Assembly: GCF_016798325.1 (NCBI RefSeq) | Contig: NZ_JAERVO010000003.1 | Span: 124,001-188,000 of the forward strand | Direction: 5' to 3' | DNA: 64,000 nt | Source: Marinobacter mangrovi | GTDB taxonomy: Bacteria; Pseudomonadota; Gammaproteobacteria; Pseudomonadales; Oleiphilaceae | In this document: positions 1 to 9,256 of the stretch, in pieces | Numbering within the stretch: the stretch's first letter is position 1 | Layout of the letters: the number at the start of each line of letters is the position of its first letter | Position numbers and translations under genes: made by a program | The notes under the pieces: generated by a model | Databases searched by the model: none | What the model was told of the DNA's origin: nothing | What the model saw: only the letters and a program-made list of their open reading frames with translations

Positions 1-1
1 C

Positions 2-2362
2 GACACCCGCGAACTGGCGCTGACCGCCGCCGCCCGCCTGCAGAGCCTGAGCTGTGTCGAGCCGCCGTTTATTGCCAGCCTGGTGGCCCAGGCGCCACAA
101 GCGCTGGGCCGCGGCCTGTGGCTGGTGCATGCCACCGATGGCGTCACCCAACCGGCGCTGGCGGTGGCTACCCCGGCCAAAGCCGATAGCGCGCTGGACG
201 GCGTGCTGTGCCTGGCCGGTCAGGGCGAAGACACCCAGCCGCTGCTGGAGCAGATCGATCACCTGCTGACCCAGCCGGAATCCATTGCCAGCCTGTCCGC
301 CGACGAGCTGCTGGCGCGCCTGGCCGGGGAACAGGCCAACGCCGTGACCCGACAGGTCCGCCTGCTCAACGCCCACGGCCTGCATGCCCGTCCGGCCAAG
401 CAACTGGTGCAGGTGGCCCGCCAGCAGTCGCTGCCCCTGCAGCTGCGCCTGCTCGAAGGCGACGCCCAGGCGGTGTCGGCCACCAGCCTGACCCGAGTCA
501 TCGGCCTTGGCGCGCGTCGCGGTCAGACACTGGTGATCAGCGCCGCCGGTGACGGAGCCGAAGCGGCGGTGAAAGCCCTGGCCGAGGCCATCGAGTCCGG
601 CCTGGGCGAGGCAGTGACCCCGCTGCGCGCCCACGATGAACGCAAGACAACCGACAGCGATCAGCCGTCCCAACCGGTCGAACCACTGGACCCGGATACG
701 CCGATCAAGGCCGTTGCGGCGTCCCCGGGACTGGCCGTGGCCCCGGCCTTCGTCATGCGCCTGCCCGAACTGACCTACGCGGCCACCGCCAACGATCCCG
801 ACCACCAGTGCGAGCGCCTGAACCAGGCCATCGACGACGCTTTCGAGCAACTGGAAGCCCTGATCCGACACGCCGAAGGCGGCGAGGCCGGTCCCATCCT
901 CGCGGTCCACGCCGAGATGCTGCGTGACGACGACCTGCATCAGGCCGCGTTCGACATCATCCGCGAAGGCGCCTCGGCCGAGGCCGGTTGGTGGCAGGCG
1001 ATCGACACCGCCGCCAAAGCCCAGGAAGCGCTCGCCGACCGTCTGCTGGCCGAACGCGCTGCGGACCTGCGCGACGTCGGTCGGCGTGTACTGGCCAACC
1101 TCTGCGGGGTGTCCATGCCGACACCCCCGGACGAGCCCTACATCCTGGTGGCCGACGACCTGGGCCCGTCCGATGTGGCCCGGCTGGACACCCAGCGGGT
1201 TCGGGGCCTGGTGACGGCCAAGGGCGGGGCCACCGCCCACAGCGCCATCCTCGCCCGCGCCCTCGGCCTGCCGGCCGTGGTGGGTGTGGGTGAGCGTTTG
1301 CTGACCCTGGAAAGCGGCACGGATGTCGTTGTGGATGGTGAGCGGGGCTGCATCGTCCCGGCACCCGGCAGCGAGCGTCGGCGCCGCCTGAACCAGCGCC
1401 TGGAGCAGCTGGAGCAGCTTCAGGCCAGGGCCCACGAAGCCCGCCACGAGCCGGCCAGCACGGTGGACGGTCATCAGGTGGAAGTCTGCGCCAACCTCGG
1501 CAACACCGCCCACACGCCGGAAGCGGTGGAACGCGGCGCCGACGGTGTGGGTCTGCTGCGTACCGAATTCATTTTCATGGCCCATTCCGAAGCCCCGGAC
1601 CTGGCCACCCAGCGCACCGAGTACGCCAAGGCGTTCGACGCGCTCGACGGCCTGCCGCTGGTGGCCCGGACCCTGGACGTGGGCGGCGACAAGCCGCTGG
1701 ATTACTGGCCGCTGCCCGAGGAAGACAACCCCTTCCTGGGCCTGCGCGGCATCCGCCTGTCCCTGACCCGGCCGGAGATCCTGGAGACCCAGCTGCGCGC
1801 GTTGCTGACCGAAGCCGGCAGCCGCCCGCTGCGGATTATGTTCCCCATGGTCAAGGACCTGGCCGAGTTCCGTGCCGCCAAGGCGCTGGTGGACAAGCTG
1901 CGCGAGGAAATCGACGCCCCGGACGTGCAGGTGGGCGTGATGATCGAGATCCCGTCCAGTGCGCTGCTGGCGCCGACCCTGGCGCCGGAGGTGGACTTCT
2001 TCTCCATCGGCACCAACGACCTGACCCAATACACCCTGGCCATCGACCGCGGCCACCCACAGCTATCGGCGGAGTCCGACGGTCTGCATCCGGCCGTGCT
2101 GCGCCTGATCCAGATGACCGTCGAGGCGGCTCACGAACACGGTCGCTGGGTGGGCATCTGCGGGGAACTGGGGTCCGATCCCCAGGCGATTCCGGTGCTG
2201 CTGGGGCTGGGCGTGGACGAATTCTCCGTCACCAGCCGCCGGGTGCCGCTGGTCAAGGCCTGCATCCGTAACCTGGCCCTGTCCGATGCGAAATCACTCG
2301 CTCAGCTGGCCCTGCAACAGGCCACGGCGAGTGACGTGCGGGACAAGCTGGAGGGCGCGTAA
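2..2362 (+). CDS. fruB: PTS fructose multiphosphoryl-transfer protein (EIIA-HPr-EI fusion), 5' end missing
   Basis: Carries phosphate from PEP to the fructose permease FruA. The reading frame is open from base 2, so the N-terminus lies outside the window; 786 residues are visible. Domain order: end of EIIA(Fru), an HPr-like domain with NAHGLHARPA (phospho-His codon at 383-385), a charged linker, then Enzyme I with GGATAHSAI (phospho-His codon at 1238-1240) and the C-terminal PEP-binding barrel. An ATG at 83 is internal, because the codons before it continue EIIA sequence. The stop TAA overlaps the fruK ATG by one base, indicating translational coupling. This three-domain order is typical of FruB in pseudomonads and relatives. 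Confidence 0.95.
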   Translation, partial: DTRELALTAAARLQSLSCVEPPFIASLVAQAPQALGRGLWLVHATDGVTQPALAVATPAKADSALDGVLCLAGQGEDTQPLLEQIDHLLTQPESIASLSADELLARLAGEQANAVTRQVRLLNAHGLHARPAKQLVQVARQQSLPLQLRLLEGDAQAVSATSLTRVIGLGARRGQTLVISAAGDGAEAAVKALAEAIESGLGEAVTPLRAHDERKTTDSDQPSQPVEPLDPDTPIKAVAASPGLAVAPAFVMRLPELTYAATANDPDHQCERLNQAIDDAFEQLEALIRHAEGGEAGPILAVHAEMLRDDDLHQAAFDIIREGASAEAGWWQAIDTAAKAQEALADRLLAERAADLRDVGRRVLANLCGVSMPTPPDEPYILVADDLGPSDVARLDTQRVRGLVTAKGGATAHSAILARALGLPAVVGVGERLLTLESGTDVVVDGERGCIVPAPGSERRRRLNQRLEQLEQLQARAHEARHEPASTVDGHQVEVCANLGNTAHTPEAVERGADGVGLLRTEFIFMAHSEAPDLATQRTEYAKAFDALDGLPLVARTLDVGGDKPLDYWPLPEEDNPFLGLRGIRLSLTRPEILETQLRALLTEAGSRPLRIMFPMVKDLAEFRAAKALVDKLREEIDAPDVQVGVMIEIPSSALLAPTLAPEVDFFSIGTNDLTQYTLAIDRGHPQLSAESDGLHPAVLRLIQMTVEAAHEHGRWVGICGELGSDPQAIPVLLGLGVDEFSVTSRRVPLVKACIRNLALSDAKSLAQLALQQATASDVRDKLEGA

Positions 2363-3327
2363 TGGCTCGTGTACTGACCATCACCCTGAACCCGGCGCTG
2401 GACCTCTCGGTGGAAACCCCGCCGATTCGCCTCGGCGAGGTCAACCGCACCGAGCGGACCCAGCTGGACGCCGCGGGCAAGGGCATCAACCTGGCGCGGG
2501 TGCTGCGCCGGCTGGGCCACGAGGTCATGGTGTCCGGCCTGATGGGCCTGGATAACGCGGCGCCGTTCGAGCAGCTGTTTGCCGACGAGGGCCTGGAAGA
2601 TCACTTCCTGCGAGTGCCCGGAACCAGCCGCACCAACGTCAAACTGGCCGAAACCGGCGGACGGGTCACCGACCTCAATGGCACCGGCTTCGATACCCCG
2701 GCGGACGCCCTGAACCGGCTACAGTTCCGCCTGAGCCCGTTGCTCGGCGACTGTGATGCGGTCGCCATCGCCGGCAGCCTGCCCCTGGGTTTCGCACCGG
2801 AAAAACTGGCCGGGCTGATCCGGCGCTGCGCCGAGGCCGATCGGCCGGTCTGGCTGGATACCAGCGGCCCCGCGCTGACGGCCGGCATCCGGGCCCGCCC
2901 CAGCGGCGTCAAACCCAACAACGAAGAACTGGCGGAATGGGCCGGCCGCCCCCTGCCCGACCTGACCGCCCAGGCCGACGCCGGCCGCCAGTTGCAGCAG
3001 TCGGGCATCGCCCACGTGGTGATTTCCCGCGGCCCGGAGGGCGTGCTCTGGCTCAACCCGCGCCGGGACCTGCTGGCCCGTGCCCCGCAGGTGCCGGTGG
3101 TCAGCACCGTCTGTGCCGGCGACACACTGCTGGCCGGCCTGCTCCATGGCGAACTCAGCGGCCTCAGTGACTTCGACACCCTGCAGCTGGCCACCGCCCT
3201 GTCCGCCGAATGCGTCCGCCATGTGGGCGTGGGCAATCCCGACGCCGACGACTTCCTACAACTCCAACAACACACCAGGGTCACACCCTGGCCGGATACA
3301 ACCCTGTCCGGGGAGGCATCATCATGA
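2362..3327 (+). CDS. fruK: 1-phosphofructokinase
   Basis: Phosphorylates fructose 1-phosphate, the product of the fructose PTS, to fructose 1,6-bisphosphate in the cytoplasm. A PfkB/ribokinase-family protein of 321 residues, the usual length. It has the N-terminal KGINLARVL segment (about 40-48) and the C-terminal catalytic CAGDTLLAG (251-259, presumed base Asp254), where most relatives have GAGD. The start overlaps the fruB stop by one base and the stop overlaps the fruA start as ATGA, so the three genes form one tightly coupled operon. The order fruB-fruK-fruA and the overlaps make the assignment firm. Confidence 0.95.
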   Translation: MARVLTITLNPALDLSVETPPIRLGEVNRTERTQLDAAGKGINLARVLRRLGHEVMVSGLMGLDNAAPFEQLFADEGLEDHFLRVPGTSRTNVKLAETGGRVTDLNGTGFDTPADALNRLQFRLSPLLGDCDAVAIAGSLPLGFAPEKLAGLIRRCAEADRPVWLDTSGPALTAGIRARPSGVKPNNEELAEWAGRPLPDLTAQADAGRQLQQSGIAHVVISRGPEGVLWLNPRRDLLARAPQVPVVSTVCAGDTLLAGLLHGELSGLSDFDTLQLATALSAECVRHVGVGNPDADDFLQLQQHTRVTPWPDTTLSGEASS

Positions 3328-5063
3328 ACCTGATTCTCGTTACCGCCTGTCCGCAAGGACTGGCCACCTCGTTCCTGGCCGCCCGGGCCCTGACCCGCGC
3401 CGCCGAAGCCCGCCACTGGCAAGTCACGGCCGAAGTCCACAGCCAGGCCAGCCCGGTCACACCGATCGATGACGACACCCTCGCCGCGGCCGATCTGGTG
3501 ATTGTCGCCGCCAGCGCACCGGTCGATCTGAACCGGTTTGCCGGCAAGGCGCTGTATCACGCGCCGGTCACGGCGCCGCTGACCGATCCCGATCAGTTCC
3601 TGGACGAAGCGCAACAGGCCGCCACACCCTATGTCCCGGATGACTCGGCGCCCGCCGCGCCCGCAACCGGTGCGCAGGGACTCTCCATCGTCGCGGTCAC
3701 CGCCTGTCCCACCGGCGTGGCCCATACCTTTATGGCCGCTGAAGCGTTGAGCGAAGCCGCACGGGCCGCCGGCCACCGCATCCGGGTCGAGACCCAGGGC
3801 TCGGTCGGCGCCCAGGATGCGCTGACGGAGGCCGAGATCGCCGAGGCGGACGTGGTTGTCCTCGCCTGCGACATCGAGATCGATCCGGAACGCTTTGCCG
3901 GCAAACGGGTCTGGCGCACCTCCACCGGCGCGGCCCTGAAGAAACCGGCCGACACCCTGCGCGATGCGCTGGACCAGGCGGAGACCGAAACCGGCGCCAG
4001 CACAAGCAAACCCGCAGGCAGCAAGAGCGGCGAACGCAAGGGCCCCTACAAGCACCTGCTGACCGGCGTGTCGTTCATGTTGCCGATGGTGGTCGCCGGG
4101 GGTCTGATGATCGCCCTGTCGTTCGTGTTCGGCATCCACGCGGCCGAGCAGAAAGGCACGCTGGCCGCAGCGCTGATGCAGATCGGCGGCGGCACCGCCT
4201 TCAAGCTGATGATTCCACTGCTGGCCGGCTACATCGCCTACTCCATCGCCGACCGGCCGGGGATCGCCCCGGGCATGATCGGTGGCTACCTGGCGGGTAC
4301 GCTGGGGGCGGGTTTCCTCGGCGGGATTGCCGCCGGCTTCCTGGCCGGCTATGCCGCGCGCCTGGTGAGCCAGAAGCTCCCGCTGCCGGAGAGCGTGGCC
4401 TCGCTGAAGCCGATCCTGATCATTCCCCTGCTGGCCAGCCTGTTCACGGGCCTGACCATGATCTACATCGTGGGCGAGCCCATCGCGGCCATCATGGCGA
4501 CGATGACCGACTTCCTGACCAACATGAACACCGGCAATGCGGTCCTGCTCGGAGCGCTGCTGGGCGCCATGATGTGTTTCGATCTGGGCGGGCCGGTCAA
4601 CAAGGCCGCCTACACCTTCGGGGTCGGCTTGCTGTCCGAGGGCGCCGGCGGTTCCGCGCCGATGGCAGCGATCATGGCTGCGGGCATGGTGCCGGCCATC
4701 GGTATGGGCATTGCCAGTCTGCTGGCCCGGAGCAAATTCGCCGACGACGAGCGTCAGGCGGGTAAAGCGTCGTTTGTGCTGGGGCTGTGCTTCATCTCGG
4801 AAGGGGCCATTCCGTTCATGGCCAAGGATCCGCTGCGGGTGATCCCCATCTGCATGGTGGGCGGGGCCATCACCGGCGCGCTGTCGATGCTGTTCCAGGT
4901 CTCACTGATGGCGCCACACGGCGGCTTGTTCGTGCTACTGATCCCGCACGCGGTGAGCGCGGTGCTGCCCTACCTGTTCGCGATCACGGTCGGCTCGCTG
5001 GTGATCGGCATCAGCTATGCCTTCGCCAAGACCGGGAAAACCGCCCTGGCCAACGCCACCTGA
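3324..5063 (+). CDS. fruA: PTS fructose-specific EIIB'BC permease
   Basis: Inner-membrane fructose transporter that phosphorylates the sugar at C1 during import. 579 residues from ATG 3324, chosen because it overlaps the fruK stop (ATGA), follows a GGGGAGG ribosome site, and begins directly with the EIIB' fold; an upstream in-frame start at 3210 lies inside fruK and reads as non-protein sequence. Domains: degenerate EIIB' (VTACPQGLAT, Cys9), EIIB with the phospho-accepting VTACPTGVAHT (Cys128), an Ala/Pro-rich linker, and a hydrophobic EIIC of about 340 residues starting near residue 230. Phosphate is supplied by FruB. Confidence 0.95.
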   Translation: MNLILVTACPQGLATSFLAARALTRAAEARHWQVTAEVHSQASPVTPIDDDTLAAADLVIVAASAPVDLNRFAGKALYHAPVTAPLTDPDQFLDEAQQAATPYVPDDSAPAAPATGAQGLSIVAVTACPTGVAHTFMAAEALSEAARAAGHRIRVETQGSVGAQDALTEAEIAEADVVVLACDIEIDPERFAGKRVWRTSTGAALKKPADTLRDALDQAETETGASTSKPAGSKSGERKGPYKHLLTGVSFMLPMVVAGGLMIALSFVFGIHAAEQKGTLAAALMQIGGGTAFKLMIPLLAGYIAYSIADRPGIAPGMIGGYLAGTLGAGFLGGIAAGFLAGYAARLVSQKLPLPESVASLKPILIIPLLASLFTGLTMIYIVGEPIAAIMATMTDFLTNMNTGNAVLLGALLGAMMCFDLGGPVNKAAYTFGVGLLSEGAGGSAPMAAIMAAGMVPAIGMGIASLLARSKFADDERQAGKASFVLGLCFISEGAIPFMAKDPLRVIPICMVGGAITGALSMLFQVSLMAPHGGLFVLLIPHAVSAVLPYLFAITVGSLVIGISYAFAKTGKTALANAT

Positions 5064-5071
5064 AGGTAAAA

Positions 5072-5107
5072 CGCCCGGCGATCAGGACGATCGTCGGGCG
5101 CTCTCAT
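5072..5107 (+). terminator. terminator of the fruBKA operon
   Basis: A 12-bp stem (5072-5083 with 5089-5100, one G-U pair) with a 5-base loop begins 8 bases after the fruA stop. The following tract is only moderately T-rich, so termination strength is uncertain. Confidence 0.7.
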
Positions 5108-5143
5108 TGCTAGCGATGAATGCCGTGCTGGACGGGATCGAGA

Positions 5144-5347
5144 CTATTTCCGGAAGAACAGCATGAACGCGCCGCCCACCGTCGCCGCGGCACCTGCAAT
5201 CAGGAACCACATCGTATTCTCACTGAAACGTCCCGTCAGGCTCTGTGACAGCTGTTCACCCACGCTTTGCGTCGATTGCCAGCCGAAGTAGAGCAACAGG
5301 ACACCCACCACCAGCGCTACCAGTCCAATTAGCCGAGTCGCAGCCAA
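5144..5347 (-). CDS. small membrane protein, DUF3185 family
   Basis: A 67-residue protein with two hydrophobic segments (about 6-24 and 47-63) separated by a polar loop, matching the DUF3185 pattern in which an N-terminal TRLIGL-type helix is followed by an FGW segment. The function of the family is unknown. I choose a TTG start at 5347: it follows AAGGAG with 7-base spacing and gives the family length. An in-frame ATG at 5425 would add 26 polar residues with no ribosome site. The gene stands alone between the fru terminator and a LysR gene. Confidence 0.75.
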   Translation of the reverse strand: MAATRLIGLVALVVGVLLLYFGWQSTQSVGEQLSQSLTGRFSENTMWFLIAGAAATVGGAFMLFFRK

Positions 5348-5464
5348 GTAACTTCTCCTTTGACTTGGTGAAACCTTCTTTACCGAAGGCTCGAGGAGCC
5401 TCTGATCGACCCCTTCATTTAACATTTTTTTACGAAGCTACACGCCGCATCCCCAAATTGAAAG

Positions 5465-6454
5465 TTACGGATGCAGCGCCGGCCCGGTGTGACCTGTCGA
5501 TGGCGGCTCTACGGCGGGTCGCAGACCACTGGCAATCGCCTGTTCAATCAGCCAGCGGCGCACCGCACGCAGGGCGGGCTCGTTGCGCCGGCTGGTCTTG
5601 TGGGCGAAGTAGAAACTGTCGCCGGTGATCAGGCTGTGGCAGGGCAGGCGCACGACATCCTCCGTGTCCGGATCCTCGCTCAGCATGTAGTCGTTGGTCA
5701 GGGCAATACCCTGGTGGAACCGGGCACCTTCCAGCGCCATCAGCATGTGGCTGAAATGCTGGATCCGGGATCGCGCCGGCCGGCTTTCCCCGGCGACCTG
5801 GAACCAGGTGTCCCAGTCGCCGGCTTCCCGGTCGTAGATGCTGTAGGTGGAGAGCAGCGGGAAGCGGGCGATCTCCGCCGGTGTCAGCGGCCGGCTGTCG
5901 GCGGGATCCTCCGGCAAGCCCAACGTCTCGCGGATCTGGCGCCAGTAGGGACGACTGCAGATCGGGAACAGGCGCTCCCGATACAACAGGTCGTAGCTGA
6001 AGGCGCGGGCACTGGTGTTGATGGTGATGAAGCAGTCCGCCACCCGGTCGGAAAGCTGCGGCGACGTGCTGGTCATCTCCAGCGCCAGGTCGATCTGGGA
6101 ATGGGCCCGCTGCAAGCTGGGCAGGCGGGGAATCAGCCAGCGCACGCAGAAGGAACTGAACACCGCCAGGCGCAGGCGGGATGTCGGCGCGCCCAACAGG
6201 GTCTCGCTGGCCCGTTCGATCTGCAGCAGGGCCGAGGTCACGCTTTCCTGGAACGTACGGCCTTCATCGGTCAGCGTCAGATAACGGCCGCTGCGCTGGA
6301 ACAGCGGTTCCCCCAGGTAGGTTTCCAGCGCCTTGATCTGGTGGCTGACGGCGCTCTGGCTCACCGCCAGTTCGTCCGCGGCTTTCGAGAAGCTGTTCAG
6401 CCGCGCCACCGCCTCGAACATGGGCAGGGCACGCAAAGGGGGCAGTTTCATCAT
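5465..6454 (-). CDS. LysR-family transcriptional regulator (GcvA-like)
   Basis: DNA-binding regulator of 329 residues. The N-terminal winged helix-turn-helix (about 8-66) contains the LysR pattern NSFSKAADELAVSQSAVSHQ and ends in LTDEGR; the rest is the substrate-binding-like effector domain. The start PPLRALPMFEAVARLNSFS resembles the GcvA branch. It is transcribed divergently from a DMT-family exporter at 6569, the usual arrangement for a LysR protein controlling its neighbour. The inverted repeat at 6475-6504 in the shared upstream region is a likely operator. The effector cannot be told from sequence. Confidence 0.85.
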   Translation of the reverse strand: MMKLPPLRALPMFEAVARLNSFSKAADELAVSQSAVSHQIKALETYLGEPLFQRSGRYLTLTDEGRTFQESVTSALLQIERASETLLGAPTSRLRLAVFSSFCVRWLIPRLPSLQRAHSQIDLALEMTSTSPQLSDRVADCFITINTSARAFSYDLLYRERLFPICSRPYWRQIRETLGLPEDPADSRPLTPAEIARFPLLSTYSIYDREAGDWDTWFQVAGESRPARSRIQHFSHMLMALEGARFHQGIALTNDYMLSEDPDTEDVVRLPCHSLITGDSFYFAHKTSRRNEPALRAVRRWLIEQAIASGLRPAVEPPSTGHTGPALHP

Positions 6455-6474
6455 GTTGCGCCGACTCCATTATC

Positions 6475-6504
6475 GATATTTCTCATACCTGAGCTCTAAA
6501 TATC
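6475..6504. promoter_or_regulatory. inverted repeat between lysR and DMT exporter, candidate LysR operator
   Basis: GATATTT (6475-6481) and AAATATC (6498-6504) form perfect 7-bp arms around a 16-base spacer that itself holds a nested CTCA/TGAG pair. The site is AT-rich, lies 20 bases upstream of the LysR start, and fits the T-N11-A style of LysR boxes. Confidence 0.5.
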
Positions 6505-6568
6505 ATTAAACAGCGGTGTTTGGCGACCGTACACTGTGGCTTCCATTCACTCGACGCAGGAGGCAGCC

Positions 6569-7450
6569 ATGTCCGGACGGACCGTCAACAGCGCGATCCT
6601 GTTGCTCATCCTGGGCAACGCGATGGCGCTGGTTTCCGATGTGTTTATCAAGCTGCTGGATCCGGGCACGCCGGTGTTCCAGTTCGTGTTCCTGCGTTGT
6701 GTGATCACGCTGCTGTTGCTGCTGCCGCTGTGGCGCCAGATCGATCGCGGCCATTTCTTCGAGGGACTGGGCATCCATACCGTGCGTGCGCACATCCACC
6801 TGGTGGGCATCGTCTGCATGGTGCTGGCGCTGGGCGCACTGCCGCTGGCGACGGCCAACGCCATTTTCTACGCCGCGCCGGTACTGGTGATGGTGTTTTC
6901 CGTCCTGTTCTTCCGGGGCCGTCTGGACGGACGAAGCCTGTTCGCGGTGGTCAGCGGCTTCCTCGGCATTGTGGTGATCCTGCGGCCGGTGGCGGTCAAC
7001 TGGATGGCGCTGAGTGCCCTGGCGGTCGCCGCCACGCTGGCCGTCAACGCGCTGCTGGTGCCCAAGCTGCCCAGTGGCCAGTCGATGGTCCACAAGCTGT
7101 TCCTGAATTACCTGCTGGTGCTGCCGGCCAGCGGCGCGCTGATGCTCTATGAGGGGGCCGACTGGGATCCGGACCTGCTGTTCAGCGCGGTCGGGTCGGC
7201 CCTGTTCATCTTGGGCTACAACATGACCATCCTGCTGGCCTACCGGCAGGTGGAAGCCAGCCAGGTCACCAGCGCCGAATACACCGGTCTGATCTGGGCG
7301 GTGCTGTTCGGCTGGATCGGCTTCGGCGAGACCCCGGACCTGTGGTTTGCAGCCGGGTCGGCAATGATCGTGGTGCCGCTGTTGCTCATTGGCCTGCGTC
7401 AGCGGCGGGTCGGCCGGGCGAGGGGCTCGCTGGCCGGCGAATCCGGCTGA
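6569..7450 (+). CDS. EamA/DMT-family transporter
   Basis: Inner-membrane protein of 293 residues with about ten hydrophobic helices in two EamA repeats, typical of drug/metabolite exporters. ATG 6569 follows AGGAGG (6558-6563) at good spacing; an earlier in-frame ATG at 6536 lacks a ribosome site. The N-terminus (ILLLILGNAMALVSDVFIKLL) and the AxPVLVMVFSVLFF region around residue 105 match EamA proteins related to S-adenosylmethionine or amino-acid exporters. The substrate is unknown. It is divergent from the LysR gene at 5465-6454 and probably controlled by it. Confidence 0.85.
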   Translation: MSGRTVNSAILLLILGNAMALVSDVFIKLLDPGTPVFQFVFLRCVITLLLLLPLWRQIDRGHFFEGLGIHTVRAHIHLVGIVCMVLALGALPLATANAIFYAAPVLVMVFSVLFFRGRLDGRSLFAVVSGFLGIVVILRPVAVNWMALSALAVAATLAVNALLVPKLPSGQSMVHKLFLNYLLVLPASGALMLYEGADWDPDLLFSAVGSALFILGYNMTILLAYRQVEASQVTSAEYTGLIWAVLFGWIGFGETPDLWFAAGSAMIVVPLLLIGLRQRRVGRARGSLAGESG

Positions 7451-7563
7451 GTCACAGTCGCCTTGCCGAATGGTAAGGCGGCGGCCATCGAATCGTAGTC
7501 AATAACACTCCGCCGGACGGGTGCGCCGGCATACAATGGCGTTTTTGCCACAGGGAATGCGTT

Positions 7564-8616
7564 ATGGCGGAGTCCTCCCAGCGTCTTCAGGCACTGGATG
7601 CCCTGCGTGGCCTCGCCGCGTGCGGGGTCATGCTGTTTCATTACGTCCCCTACTACGACGAGCTCTACGGGCACGATTTCGAGCCGTGGAGCCCACTCTG
7701 GTACGGACGCTACTGCGTCCACCTGTTCTATATCCTGAGTGGTTTCGTCATCTTCATGACGCTGGAGCGTACCCCCACCGCCGGCTGGTTCGGACTGGCC
7801 CGGGCGTTCCGTCTGTTGCCCGCGCTCTGGGTGGGGATTCTCCTGACCAGCCTTTCCGTTTACTTTCTCGGCCCGATCGACCGCGGCGTCACACCCATCG
7901 AAACCCTGTGGAATTTCACCCTGCTGCACGAGTACCTGGGCATGCACCCGGTGGACGGCGCCTATTGGAGTCTGGTGGTGGAAGCCACGTTCTACGTGTG
8001 GATGGCGGTGCTGTTCTTCGGACTGGGAAAGGCGCGTCTGCGGAGTGTGTTCTGGGTCTGGGTGGCCGTCAGCTATGCCGGCGTGCTGTTCTGGAAGCAG
8101 ATTCCGGATGGCCTGGATTTCCTCGTCAAGGACCTGCTGTTCGTCAAATACGCGCCGCTGTTCATCAGTGGCATGCTGCTCTACCGCTGGCACCACCACG
8201 GCAAGCCGCCGGTCAGCGAACGGGTACTGCTGGTGCTGGCGATGGCCCACTGCCTGTTCGCCTATAAGGCCCCGTTCAACGGGTTTGTGCTGGGCTGCTA
8301 CGGCGTCTTTATCCTGGCGATCACCGGCTACCTCAACTTCCTGGCCAATCGGGTCCTGCTGACACTGGGCAGCCTGTCCTACGCGCTGTACCTGGTTCAC
8401 CAGAATATTGGCTACGGCATCATGGACCTGGCTTACGACGCCGGGCTGCCCGGTCCGGTCGGCGTGGCGCTGGCCATCACCACCGCGCTGACCCTGGCGT
8501 TTGCGATCCATCACGGTGTGGAAAAACCCGCCCTGCGCTGGTTCCGCAACTACCGCCGGAATGCGATGGCGCAGCCGGCGCGGACGCCGGTACCGGAGCA
8601 GGTGAGCAGCCGTTAA
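7564..8616 (+). CDS. acyltransferase family 3 (OafA/YrhL-like) membrane protein
   Basis: Probable O-acyltransferase acting on an envelope sugar or lipid. 350 residues with about ten hydrophobic helices. The family signature begins near the N-terminus: RLQALDALRGLAACGVMLFHY, where the conserved R and H of the first helix are expected in catalysis. VHLFYILSGFVIFMTL (about 56-71) is the second conserved block. No SGNH domain follows. The ATG at 7564 lacks a strong ribosome site, but no better start exists because family homology begins at residue 7. No neighbouring polysaccharide genes hint at the acceptor. Confidence 0.85.
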   Translation: MAESSQRLQALDALRGLAACGVMLFHYVPYYDELYGHDFEPWSPLWYGRYCVHLFYILSGFVIFMTLERTPTAGWFGLARAFRLLPALWVGILLTSLSVYFLGPIDRGVTPIETLWNFTLLHEYLGMHPVDGAYWSLVVEATFYVWMAVLFFGLGKARLRSVFWVWVAVSYAGVLFWKQIPDGLDFLVKDLLFVKYAPLFISGMLLYRWHHHGKPPVSERVLLVLAMAHCLFAYKAPFNGFVLGCYGVFILAITGYLNFLANRVLLTLGSLSYALYLVHQNIGYGIMDLAYDAGLPGPVGVALAITTALTLAFAIHHGVEKPALRWFRNYRRNAMAQPARTPVPEQVSSR

Positions 8617-8619
8617 CGC

Positions 8620-9213
8620 CTAAAAGAAACTGGAGCCGACGAAGCCCAGGGTGCCCACGGTGACCAGCAGGGCGAACAGGGCCACGGCGCCGTCCCGGGC
8701 GATCATCGCCAGGCCGAACGCCACCAGGGCCGCGCCACCGCCATTGGCGCTGAAGGGCACGACTTCCATCGCCGGCATGGCCAGGGCCACCGCCACGCAG
8801 GCGAGCGAGAGGATAAACAGACCCGGACCTTCGACGAACAGCGTCAGCCGCGGCCGGGTCCAGCGATCGATCCCACGCGCTGGCTTGCGGGACCAGGCCA
8901 GGCCCTTGCGCAACTTGTCAGTCGGCAGACGACGCTTGACGATCCATCCCGGCAGCCAGATGTGCTGCCGACGGAACAGCAGTTGCCCGGCGGTGAGAAC
9001 CACCAACAGTGCCAGCAGTGTGGGCACGCCGGGAATGTCCCCAACCAGCGGGGCCAGGGTGATCAGCCCCGCCACCAGTACCACCGGCCCGAAGGAGCGG
9101 TAACCCACCGCCTCCAGTATATCATCCACCGCCACACGCTCCCGCTTTTGGGCAACGCTGTCGATGCGGTCAATCAGGTCTTCCAGATCGTTCAGGTCAC
9201 CCCGAACATTCAT
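8620..9213 (-). CDS. ExoD-family membrane protein
   Basis: A 197-residue protein resembling ExoD, a membrane protein linked in rhizobia to exopolysaccharide and alkali tolerance. Residues 20-60 carry the family stretch VDDILEAVGYRSFGPVVLV followed by LAPLVGDIPGVPTLLALLV; a basic loop with WLPGWIVKRRLP and further hydrophobic segments follow. ATG 9213 is preferred (AAGGA 10 bases upstream); a GTG at 9243 would add ten charged residues. The gene is tail-to-tail with the acyltransferase, with only three bases between stops. The role here is unknown. Confidence 0.8.
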   Translation of the reverse strand: MNVRGDLNDLEDLIDRIDSVAQKRERVAVDDILEAVGYRSFGPVVLVAGLITLAPLVGDIPGVPTLLALLVVLTAGQLLFRRQHIWLPGWIVKRRLPTDKLRKGLAWSRKPARGIDRWTRPRLTLFVEGPGLFILSLACVAVALAMPAMEVVPFSANGGGAALVAFGLAMIARDGAVALFALLVTVGTLGFVGSSFF

Positions 9214-9256
9214 GACTCGGTCATCCTTCTCCTTTCGGGCCACGTTTGGCCGTGGT

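Noticed and set aside
2601-4139. Long open frame on the minus strand across fruK-fruA (about 510 codons)
   Set aside because: It opposes two unmistakable PTS genes, lacks a ribosome site and reads as Arg/Gly/Ser-rich sequence typical of antisense frames in GC-rich DNA.
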